A stretch of DNA of 64,000 nucleotides, taken from JBAXTE01 sp037130365. Its GTDB lineage: Bacteria > Bacteroidota > Bacteroidia > Bacteroidales > WCHB1-69. Below are positions 54,544-61,019 of the stretch, one piece after another. Below the pieces are notes generated by a model. That model saw only the letters and a list, made by a program, of their open reading frames with translations, had not been told where the DNA came from and ran no database searches. Made by a program: the position numbers and the translations under genes. The stretch is from positions 62,001 to 126,000 of the forward strand of contig JBAXTE010000004.1 of NCBI GenBank assembly GCA_037130365.1, given 5' to 3'. The stretch's first letter is position 1. The number at the start of each line of letters is the position of its first letter.

Positions 54544-55176
54544 ATGAAAGTTATCGCTTTAAATGGAAGCCCAAAAGTACATGGGAACACTTATCACGCA
54601 ATTAAAATTGTAGTTGACGAACTTGAAAAGGAGGGTATTTCAACAGAAATAGTCCATGTAAATCAAATTCTAAGTGGGTGTACAGGTTGTAGTCAGTGTT
54701 ATAAAAACAAAGATGAAAAATGCACTCGTCCCGATGATCAGGTGAACGAATTGATTCAAAAAATGAAAGAGGCAGATGGGATAATTCTAGGTTCTCCAGT
54801 TCATTATGCAGGAATTTGTGCTACGTTTAAATGTTTTTTAGATCGCGCATTTTATGTTTCAACCGCAAATAATAATCTCTTTCGACACAAAGTTGGCGCT
54901 TCGTTAGTCGCAGTGAGACGTTCGGGTGGAGTTACTACTTTTGAACAACTGAATAACTATTTAAACTATTCCGAAATGCTTATGCCTACCTCAAATTACT
55001 GGAATGTTATTCATGGGGCTTTACCAGGCGAAGCATTACAAGACGAAGAAGGTGTTCAAATAATGCGTGTACTTGGTGAAAATATGGCTTGGGCTTTAAA
55101 ACTAGTTGAAAACGGAAAATCAACAGTAAAAGAACCTACAAGAGAAGATAAAATTAAGATGAATTTTATTCGATAG
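54544..55176 (+). CDS. Flavodoxin-fold NAD(P)H-dependent FMN reductase family protein
   Basis: A 210-residue iron-sulfur flavoprotein-like reductase. It has the FMN phosphate loop ALNGSPKVHGNTYHA, then CTGCSQCYKNKDEKC, a Cys cluster common in this subgroup, ILGSPVHYAGICATFKCFLDR, and VAVRRSGGVTTFEQLN. It may reduce quinones, nitro groups or flavins. The frame can start at a TTG three bases upstream, but the ATG is preferred. Together with the VOC gene it forms a two-gene unit. Confidence 0.88.
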   Translation: MKVIALNGSPKVHGNTYHAIKIVVDELEKEGISTEIVHVNQILSGCTGCSQCYKNKDEKCTRPDDQVNELIQKMKEADGIILGSPVHYAGICATFKCFLDRAFYVSTANNNLFRHKVGASLVAVRRSGGVTTFEQLNNYLNYSEMLMPTSNYWNVIHGALPGEALQDEEGVQIMRVLGENMAWALKLVENGKSTVKEPTREDKIKMNFIR

Positions 55177-55253
55177 TTTTAAAAGAACTAGACAAACTTT
55201 TCAACTATTACCTTTATTAAGTTAATGCTATCTAGTACTTGTAAGAAACCCCT

Positions 55254-55349
55254 GTGTTTGATAAAAAAATCGTCAGATTCAAGAATAACGAAGAACTAAG
55301 CGAAGAGATCTCACGTATACTTTGTAATTATAAAACAAAAGATGAGTAA
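55254..55349 (+). CDS. Possible small ORF (31 residues), uncertain
   Basis: A GTG-started frame encodes a charged peptide, FDKKIVRFKNNEELSEEI continuing to CNYKTKDE. Its composition is more protein-like than most random frames in this AT-rich DNA. It has no clear promoter or ribosome binding site and could be a remnant of a larger gene. It lies in the gap between two convergent genes. Confidence 0.2.
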   Translation: MFDKKIVRFKNNEELSEEISRILCNYKTKDE

Positions 55350-55370
55350 GTTGGCGTTTTCTTGCAGACA

Positions 55371-56756
55371 TTATCTAACTACTTGTAGCTTTTTTACTTG
55401 AGTTCCTGTGGATGTTTTGAGAACTACGAAATATAGTCCCACTGGTAACGATTGGGTATCAATCACATAAGAATTATTATTTTTTGTAATTGAAGGATGT
55501 ACTGAGTTTCCTAAAACATCTACTAATCGAATTTCAGAATTGCTTTGTTGTGAAGCATCTCCAATTTCTAAAGTTACAATTTGGCTACATGGATTGGGAT
55601 AAATCTTATTTTTTGTGGTATTTTCTTGTGTTGAAATTACATCCTGAATGGTTAAACTTCCACCTTCATCGATAAAATTTTGATAAAACGACTGATAATA
55701 TATATTTGCAATTTTTGCACTGTGTACAATCACTACATTCTCATCGTTTTTTGTATCGGCAGATGCCGACCAATTGTGCGAACCGGTAAATACCAATGGG
55801 TCAGAAGCGGGAAGCGATGGGTCAACAATGAGTATTTTATTATGATAAAGCCCTGTAATATTGTCTTTTATAAGGTTTGTTCCCATTATAGCACTCAAAG
55901 TGGCATAAGGTGTATACAATTGACTAGTAGGATCCATGATACCAGCCACATAAACTCCATTTTGAATTCGGTTAACAATAGAATCAGCATCGGCACTTAC
56001 GGTAAACGAATATATTCCAAAATACAAATCTGCATTTGCTGTTCCAATCGCTTTTTGAAGTTTTGAGTTTGAACCATCGGTAGGACTAAAATAGATTTCA
56101 ACGGTGGTGCCATCAACATTAAAAATATGTGAAGTATTATCTGTTTTATAAGGACCAAATTTTGAATTAGTGGCATTTGGTATTGAATCTGTTCCACCCC
56201 ACATTTCGTTAAACTCTTGGGTATAAGCCAATGCTACATTTTTATCTTGAATAATAATTACATTATTTGCATCGGTATTTATTTGAGATGCTGTAAAATT
56301 TGTAGAACCAGTCCAAACAATGGGATCGATCTCTAATGGGGAGTTTGCATCGATAATCATAAATTTGTTATGCATAATTCCATAAAGAGCAGAAGTTGGA
56401 CTTGCTAACGTTCTAATCCCACTATTAAGTAATGTTAATGCCGTATTGGTGCTACTTCCATCATTTATCCACCGAATTACAACTCCCCGAGCATAAGCAT
56501 TATTTACCGCTGTTGAAATACTTGAAATTGCAGCAGTTTCGCTGAAACTATAAATAGCAAAATCGAGGGTGTACTTAGCTCTGTTGATATATGCAATTAA
56601 CGTATCATCAATAAGTTGATTCAAATATATTGCATTGGTTCCCGAAGAGACTGAATTGTTGACTGGTCGGCTAAAATAGGTTGTAATTTTATCGTTTTGC
56701 GACCATAATTGTACTGTAATAAATATTAATCCTATAAAAAGTATTATTTTTTTCAT
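55371..56756 (-). CDS. Secreted phospholipase D-like protein with T9SS type A sorting domain
   Basis: A 461-residue exported protein with a signal peptide (about 1-19, ending LWSQ). It has two PLD-type half-sites, HNKFMIID...GSTNFTAS (about 128-160) and HNKILIVD...GSHNWSAS (about 300-330), each H-x-K plus the following Ser/Asn. A C-terminal type A sorting domain (IYPNPCSQIVTLEIGD to the end, KKLQVVR) follows. Paired half-sites are the normal arrangement for PLD-family phosphodiesterases, which cut phospholipids or nucleic acid. Secretion by T9SS suggests an extracellular nuclease or lipase. Substrate is unknown. Confidence 0.9.
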   Translation of the reverse strand: MKKIILFIGLIFITVQLWSQNDKITTYFSRPVNNSVSSGTNAIYLNQLIDDTLIAYINRAKYTLDFAIYSFSETAAISSISTAVNNAYARGVVIRWINDGSSTNTALTLLNSGIRTLASPTSALYGIMHNKFMIIDANSPLEIDPIVWTGSTNFTASQINTDANNVIIIQDKNVALAYTQEFNEMWGGTDSIPNATNSKFGPYKTDNTSHIFNVDGTTVEIYFSPTDGSNSKLQKAIGTANADLYFGIYSFTVSADADSIVNRIQNGVYVAGIMDPTSQLYTPYATLSAIMGTNLIKDNITGLYHNKILIVDPSLPASDPLVFTGSHNWSASADTKNDENVVIVHSAKIANIYYQSFYQNFIDEGGSLTIQDVISTQENTTKNKIYPNPCSQIVTLEIGDASQQSNSEIRLVDVLGNSVHPSITKNNNSYVIDTQSLPVGLYFVVLKTSTGTQVKKLQVVR

Positions 56757-56831
56757 CTAGCTAGTTTTCAAATTAATCTACAAAGTTAGACTTTTTTATT
56801 TAGAGATAAGCTTGATTGTAATTTTTGGATC

Positions 56832-56882
56832 GGTGGGTTCGAGAAACCTCACCCACCACATAAGGTGACTGAGGTACTCGAA
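56832..56882. repeat. Extended palindromic (REP-like) element
   Basis: TTCGAG-AA-ACCTCA (56838-56851) is complementary to TGAGGT-A-CTCGAA (56870-56882), giving a 12-bp stem with a small bulge. Inside, GGTGGGT and ACCCACC form a competing hairpin. It is GC-richer than its surroundings and lies in the 208-base gap between the PLD gene and crcB. Similar GTGACTGAG...CTCGAA palindromes are, from memory, repeated in many Bacteroidota genomes. Confidence 0.55.
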
Positions 56883-56964
56883 GGAATCGTATTTTATTCT
56901 GTAAATTTCTTATCTCACCAAAAAATTGTACCTTTGATTTTCAAATAATTTCTACAAATTATCT

Positions 56965-57342
56965 ATGCTTAAAAATGTGCTAATTATTGGATTGGGTGGT
57001 TTTCTAGGAACTATTTCTCGATATTTGAGCACCGTTTATGTTCATAAATGGGTCGCTATTTCGTTCCCTTTGGGTACATTTTTGGTGAATATTTTGGGCT
57101 GTTTCCTCATTGGGTTATTTTTTGGAATTTCAGAGAAATCAGACCTAATGAGTTCTGATTTGCGAATATTTCTAACAATTGGTTTTTGTGGCGGATTTAC
57201 TACCTTTTCAACTTTCGCTAGCGACAATATCATGATGATCAAAGATCAACAGTTTTTATATATGGCACTCTATACCATTGGAAGTGTTGCATTGGGTTTA
57301 TTAATGGTTTATCTAGGACAATTATTGATAAAGACAATTTAG
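56965..57342 (+). CDS. crcB: Fluoride efflux transporter CrcB (Fluc)
   Basis: A 125-residue four-helix membrane protein that dimerises into a fluoride channel. Motifs are GGFLGTISRYLSTVYVH, PLGTFLVNILGCFLIGLFFG and TIGFCGGFTTFSTFASDN, including the Asn and the Phe/Thr-Phe-Ser residues of the ion pathway. A TACCTTTG box at 56929-56936 could be its promoter. No fluoride riboswitch is recognisable upstream. A DUF190 gene, a usual neighbour of crcB, follows only after an intervening DUF1016 gene. Confidence 0.93.
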   Translation: MLKNVLIIGLGGFLGTISRYLSTVYVHKWVAISFPLGTFLVNILGCFLIGLFFGISEKSDLMSSDLRIFLTIGFCGGFTTFSTFASDNIMMIKDQQFLYMALYTIGSVALGLLMVYLGQLLIKTI

Positions 57343-57362
57343 TTAAATAGAGGAAATCACTC

Positions 57363-58478
57363 ATGAATGATTCAAATATTATTGAAAAAACAGATTCTGA
57401 AGCTATTACATTATTCAACAGAGTTGTTGAATTGATTGAAACTGCTCGTTTAAAAATCTCTACCAACTTTAACTTAGCAATGGTTCATACCTATTTTGAA
57501 ATTGGTAAAATGATAATTGAAGAAGAACAAAAAGGTAATAAAAGAGCTGAATATGGTAAATCCGTTTTAAAACAACTTTCAGCGAAATTAACCACAAAAT
57601 TTGGGAAAGGATTTTCAGTTGAGAATCTTGACAAAATGCGTTTTTTTTATAATGTATATTCCAATTCAATTTCGTCAACAGTGTTGACGAAATTTGATAA
57701 GAATGAAATTTCAAACAGTTTATCAGCGCTAAACAACACTGAAATTATTCAAAAATTTCAGTTGTCATGGTCTCACTATTTAATATTAATGCGTATTCAA
57801 AACCCAAATGAGCGAAAATTTTACGAAATTGAAAGTAAAGAAAACAACTGGAGTTTAAATGAATTAAAACGACAGTACCATTCTAGTTTATATGAGCGAC
57901 TTGCACTTAGCCGAAATAAAGAGGAAGTAATAAATTTATCCAAGCAAGGACAACTTATTGCTAAACCTCAGGATATTTTTAAAAACCCATTATCCTTAGA
58001 ATTTTTAGGACTAGAAGAAAGAGTAAGTTATTCAGAATCAGATTTAGAATATTCAATAATTAATCGTTTGCAATATTTTTTACTTGAACTTGGAAAAGGT
58101 TTTTTATTTGAATCACGTCAAAAAAGATTTACATTTGACAATGACCATTTTTATGTTGATCTAGTTTTTTACAATCGTTTGTTGCAATGTTATGTTTTAA
58201 TTGATTTAAAAACAGATAAATTAACGCATCAAGATTTGGGACAAATGCAGATGTATGTAAATTATTATGATAGATTTGTAAAAAAGGATTTTGAAAAGCC
58301 AACTATCGGTATTTTAATTTGTAAAAAGAAAGCAGATGCATTGGTAGAACTTACATTACCAAAAGATGCTCAAATTTATGCATCAGAATATAGTTTGTAT
58401 TTACCCGACAAACTTATTTTACAACAAAAACTACAAGAATGGATTGAGGAATTTGACGAAATAGTGGACGATAAATAA
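57363..58478 (+). CDS. DUF1016 / PDDEXK nuclease family protein (YhcG-like)
   Basis: A 371-residue two-domain protein. The N-terminal DUF1016_N half (about 1-160) has TYFEIGKMIIEEEQ, LSAKLTTKFGKGFS and LSWSHYLILMRI. The C-terminal half (about 215-360) is a PDDEXK-type nuclease with FDNDHFYVDLVFYNRLLQCYVLIDLK, cut here to its key residues D...D-L-K, then HQDLGQMQMYVNYYD. Family members are often in mobile or restriction-associated loci. It sits 20 bases after crcB and 14 bases before DUF190, splitting a usual pair. It is strongly AT-rich, with no other defence gene beside it. Confidence 0.88.
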   Translation: MNDSNIIEKTDSEAITLFNRVVELIETARLKISTNFNLAMVHTYFEIGKMIIEEEQKGNKRAEYGKSVLKQLSAKLTTKFGKGFSVENLDKMRFFYNVYSNSISSTVLTKFDKNEISNSLSALNNTEIIQKFQLSWSHYLILMRIQNPNERKFYEIESKENNWSLNELKRQYHSSLYERLALSRNKEEVINLSKQGQLIAKPQDIFKNPLSLEFLGLEERVSYSESDLEYSIINRLQYFLLELGKGFLFESRQKRFTFDNDHFYVDLVFYNRLLQCYVLIDLKTDKLTHQDLGQMQMYVNYYDRFVKKDFEKPTIGILICKKKADALVELTLPKDAQIYASEYSLYLPDKLILQQKLQEWIEEFDEIVDDK

Positions 58479-58492
58479 CAAAAATACTTATT

Positions 58493-58846
58493 ATGATTAA
58501 TTCAAAAACTTCAACCCTTCGGATTTACGTTGGTAATACTGACAAAATTAATGGAGCCCCACTTTACGAAACTATTGTATTTGCAGCAAAACAGGAAGGA
58601 ATGGCAGGGGCAACAGTATTAAAAGGCGCTATGGGTTTTGGGGCCAGTAGTATTGTGCATTCATCAAAAATATTTGCAATTTCTGACGATTTGCCTGTGA
58701 TCATTGAAATTGTAGACCTCGATGAGCGAATTATTGCATTTATCGAGGTAATTAAACCATATTTGGAAAATCCAAAATTCGGAATGCTTATCACCAAACA
58801 ATCTCTAGATGTTATTCATTATTCACATTCAAAAACCAACGACTAA
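58493..58846 (+). CDS. DUF190 family protein
   Basis: A 117-residue PII-like small protein with LRIYVGNTDKINGAPLYETIV, cut here to the core GAPLYETIVFAAKQ, then GATVLKGAMGFGASS and DLPVIIEIVDLDERI. DUF190 genes often accompany crcB, and the protein may modulate or assist fluoride export, though the role is not established. It is the third gene of the crcB-DUF1016-DUF190 unit. Confidence 0.88.
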   Translation: MINSKTSTLRIYVGNTDKINGAPLYETIVFAAKQEGMAGATVLKGAMGFGASSIVHSSKIFAISDDLPVIIEIVDLDERIIAFIEVIKPYLENPKFGMLITKQSLDVIHYSHSKTND

Positions 58847-58883
58847 GAATCTAATAATACGAAGAAACACAATAAGAAATAAA

Positions 58884-58924
58884 TCTTAGTGTATCTTAGT
58901 GCTCTGAGTGCCTTAGTGGTAAAA
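58884..58924 (+). repeat. Short CTTAGTG-type repeat
   Basis: CTTAGTG occurs three times within about 36 bases (CTTAGTGTATCTTAGTGCTC, then CTGAGTGCCTTAGTGG) and is followed by TAAAAT. From memory, very similar CTTAGTG/CTTTGTG strings are scattered between genes in many Bacteroidota genomes. Its function is unknown. It lies just before rsmE. Confidence 0.5.
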
Positions 58925-58937
58925 TAATTAAATAGAA

Positions 58938-59666
58938 ATGCAGCTTTTTTTTGGAGAAAAAATATCAGAAACTCAATTAATCCTCACTCCTGAGGATTCG
59001 AAACATGCATGTAAATCGCTTCGTAAACGAAATGGCGATATTATTTTTGTCACCGATGGCAAAGGTGAAATTTTTCAATGCACTATTATCGACGATAATA
59101 TGAACCAAGCAATTGTGACCATCGATAGAACTGCTGAAAATCCATTTCCTCGAAACTACTTTCTTCACATTGCAATTTCGCCTTTAAAAAATCCAGATCG
59201 TTTTGAGTGGTTTATAGAAAAAGCCACAGAAATTGGAATTGATGAAATTACTCCTATCATTTGTTCTCGGACAGAAAAAGGGAAAGTAAACACCGACCGG
59301 TTGAAGCGAATTGCTTTGTCGGCAGCCAAGCAATCTGTTAAGGCAAAATTACCTCAAATCAATGAGGGAATTTCCTTTGAAAAATTTATTGAAAACTCAG
59401 CCAATAACTATCATCAAAAGTTTATTGCTTGGTGCGAAACCGAACACGAGAAACTACTATTTGATGCCTGCTCTGCAAAAGAATCGACCCTAATTCTTAT
59501 TGGTCCCGAAGGTGATTTTACGAAAGAAGAAGTTGAAAGTGCTCGACAAATTGGGTTTGCACCTATAAGTTTAGGGCGCTCACGTTTTCGTACCGAAACT
59601 GCAGGAATGGTTGCATGTCATGATGTTTTTTTGAAGAACCAAGTGCAGGTGAACAAGGAAAACTAG
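58938..59666 (+). CDS. rsmE: 16S rRNA (uracil-1498-N3)-methyltransferase
   Basis: RsmE methylates U1498 of 16S rRNA. The 242-residue SPOUT-class protein has a PUA-like N-terminus (EDSKHACKSLRKRNGD), ISPLKNPDRFEWFIEKATEIG, then SRTEKGKVNTDRLKRIALSA, AKQSVKAKLPQI, and the knotted SAM site IGPEGDFTKEEVESA ... SLGRSRFRTETAGM. The natural C-terminus seems to end about at NQVQ. The last residues, VNKEN, and the stop codon come from a 17-bp repeat that continues downstream. Confidence 0.94.
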   Translation: MQLFFGEKISETQLILTPEDSKHACKSLRKRNGDIIFVTDGKGEIFQCTIIDDNMNQAIVTIDRTAENPFPRNYFLHIAISPLKNPDRFEWFIEKATEIGIDEITPIICSRTEKGKVNTDRLKRIALSAAKQSVKAKLPQINEGISFEKFIENSANNYHQKFIAWCETEHEKLLFDACSAKESTLILIGPEGDFTKEEVESARQIGFAPISLGRSRFRTETAGMVACHDVFLKNQVQVNKEN

Positions 59667-59689
59667 TGAACAAGGAAAACAAGTGATTT
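59649..59689. repeat. Left repeat array next to the four-helix-bundle gene
   Basis: Two tandem 17-base units, GTGAACAAGGAAAACTA and GTGAACAAGGAAAACAA, are followed by GTG. Their reverse complement (CTTGTTTTCCTTGTTCAC) resembles the array on the other side of the four-helix-bundle gene. The first unit forms the end of rsmE. Confidence 0.65.
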
Positions 59690-59783
59690 GTCAAAAGTAG
59701 CTTAGTTATTTTGGTTGACTAACTAACATAAAAAGTAAATATTATCCAGATAGTAAATTCATTTTTAAACTTATCAATAATAC

Positions 59784-60140
59784 ATGAAAACACATAAAGA
59801 TTTAGATGTTTGGAGGGATTCTATTTCATTAGTAACTGATATTTATTCAATTACAAAAGATTTTCCAAAAGAGGAAATTTATGGTATAACAAGTCAAATT
59901 AGAAGATCCGCTATTTCAATTCCTTCAAACATTGCTGAAGGTGCTGGAAGAAATCATGTTAAAGAAAATATTCAGTTTTTATATGTTAGCTTAGGAAGTT
60001 TGTCAGAGTTAGAAACTCAGATGATTATTTCACATAATTTAGGTTTTATTGATAAAAATATAGCAGAAGATATTTACTCAAAAATCAAACTTATAACTAG
60101 CCAAATTAGTGGTTTAATTAGATACTTAAAACAAAAATAA
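59784..60140 (+). CDS. Four-helix-bundle protein (23S rRNA intervening-sequence/S23 family)
   Basis: A 118-residue all-helical protein with DLDVWRDSISLVTDIYSIT, cut here to its core, then PKEEIYGITSQIRRSAISIPSNIAEGAGR, a segment highly typical of the family, and LGSLSELETQMIISHNLG. Members are encoded in 23S rRNA intervening sequences and also as free genes, and the Avd protein of diversity-generating retroelements is related. The role of free copies is unknown. This copy is flanked on both sides by repeat arrays, and its stop codon touches the right array. Confidence 0.87.
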   Translation: MKTHKDLDVWRDSISLVTDIYSITKDFPKEEIYGITSQIRRSAISIPSNIAEGAGRNHVKENIQFLYVSLGSLSELETQMIISHNLGFIDKNIAEDIYSKIKLITSQISGLIRYLKQK

Positions 60141-60290
60141 CAAGTCACTCAGTTAACTTGGTCACTCAAACAACTTGTTCTACTAGTTCTACTTGGTTAA
60201 CTTGTTCTACTCGGTCAACTTGCTTACTTGGTCACTTAGTCTACTTGTTCTACTCAGTCACTCAGTCACTAACTCAACTCACTCCATTCT
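60141..60290. repeat. Right repeat array next to the four-helix-bundle gene
   Basis: About 150 bases of degenerate short units made from AACTTG, GTTCTACT and GGTCACT (for example ACTTGTTCTACT and ACTTGGTCACT, each several times), ending in CACTCAGTCACT-type words. It contains no frame. Its orientation is opposite to the left array, so the two bracket the gene as an imperfect inverted repeat. Confidence 0.7.
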
Positions 60291-60326
60291 TGAAAAACTT
60301 TTGCTCCTAAATTAACAAAAAATGCT

Positions 60327-60334
60327 TATTTTTG
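60327..60334 (+). promoter_or_regulatory. -7 promoter box (TATTTTTG) for DUF4159
   Basis: An exact TAnnTTTG match, 18 bases before the ATG at 60353, with a TTG at 60301-60303 (23-base spacer, slightly long). It overlaps a longer in-frame TTG start, which it therefore makes unlikely. Confidence 0.45.
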
Positions 60335-60352
60335 AAAATTATTGCAGACTTT

Positions 60353-61003
60353 ATGAAGAAAATATTACTCTACACATTCTTATTTACAAGCATTTCAGCT
60401 TTTGCCCAATCGAATTTATCCATTGCACTACTTAAATATCGCGGTGGTGGCGATTGGTATGCGAATCCCACTTCACTTCCAAATTTGATTCAATTTTGCA
60501 ACAAAAATATCAATACGAACATCAATAACCAATCGGCCACTGTAGAGGTAGGTAGTGCTGATATTTTCAATTATCCGTTTCTTCACATGACGGGGCATGG
60601 AAATGTATTATTCTCTGATCAGGAGGCAAAAAACTTACGAACATATCTCGAAGCAGGTGGCTTTATCCATATAGACGATAATTATGGTATCGACAAGTTT
60701 GTGCGACCACAAATGAAAAAAGTTTTTCCGGAGCTTGAATTTATCGAAATTCCATTTAATCATCCAGTATATCATCAAAAATTCAACTTTCCAAATGGAC
60801 TTCCTAAGATTCACGAACATGATGGAAAACCCCCACAAGGATTTGGATTAGTTTATAAAGGACGTTTAGTCTGTTTCTATACTTTTGAATGCGACTTAGG
60901 TGATGGTTGGGAAGATAAAGAAGTACATCACGATTCGGACGAAATCCGGTTAAAAGCACTACAAATGGGTGCAAATATTATTCAATACGTATTTAGTTAT
61001 TAA
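60353..61003 (+). CDS. DUF4159 domain exported protein
   Basis: About 216 residues. A signal peptide (ending AFAQ) leads to a single DUF4159 domain: ALLKYRGGGDWYANPTSL, YPFLHMTGHGNVLFS, LRTYLEAGGFIHIDDNYG and a C-terminal His/Asp-rich part CDLGDGWEDKEVHHD. The domain resembles class I glutamine amidotransferase-like folds, but no catalytic Cys is evident at a nucleophile elbow. In Bacteroidota it is common as a stand-alone exported protein of unknown function. The next gene starts 16 bases downstream. Confidence 0.8.
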   Translation: MKKILLYTFLFTSISAFAQSNLSIALLKYRGGGDWYANPTSLPNLIQFCNKNINTNINNQSATVEVGSADIFNYPFLHMTGHGNVLFSDQEAKNLRTYLEAGGFIHIDDNYGIDKFVRPQMKKVFPELEFIEIPFNHPVYHQKFNFPNGLPKIHEHDGKPPQGFGLVYKGRLVCFYTFECDLGDGWEDKEVHHDSDEIRLKALQMGANIIQYVFSY

Positions 61004-61019
61004 TCAAATTATTATATCA

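Noticed and set aside
56885..56964. Fluoride riboswitch upstream of crcB
   Set aside because: The short AT-rich leader lacks the conserved pseudoknot segments of the crcB motif as I know them.
59784..60140. Diversity-generating retroelement (the four-helix-bundle protein resembles Avd)
   Set aside because: No reverse transcriptase, template repeat or variable repeat is visible around it.
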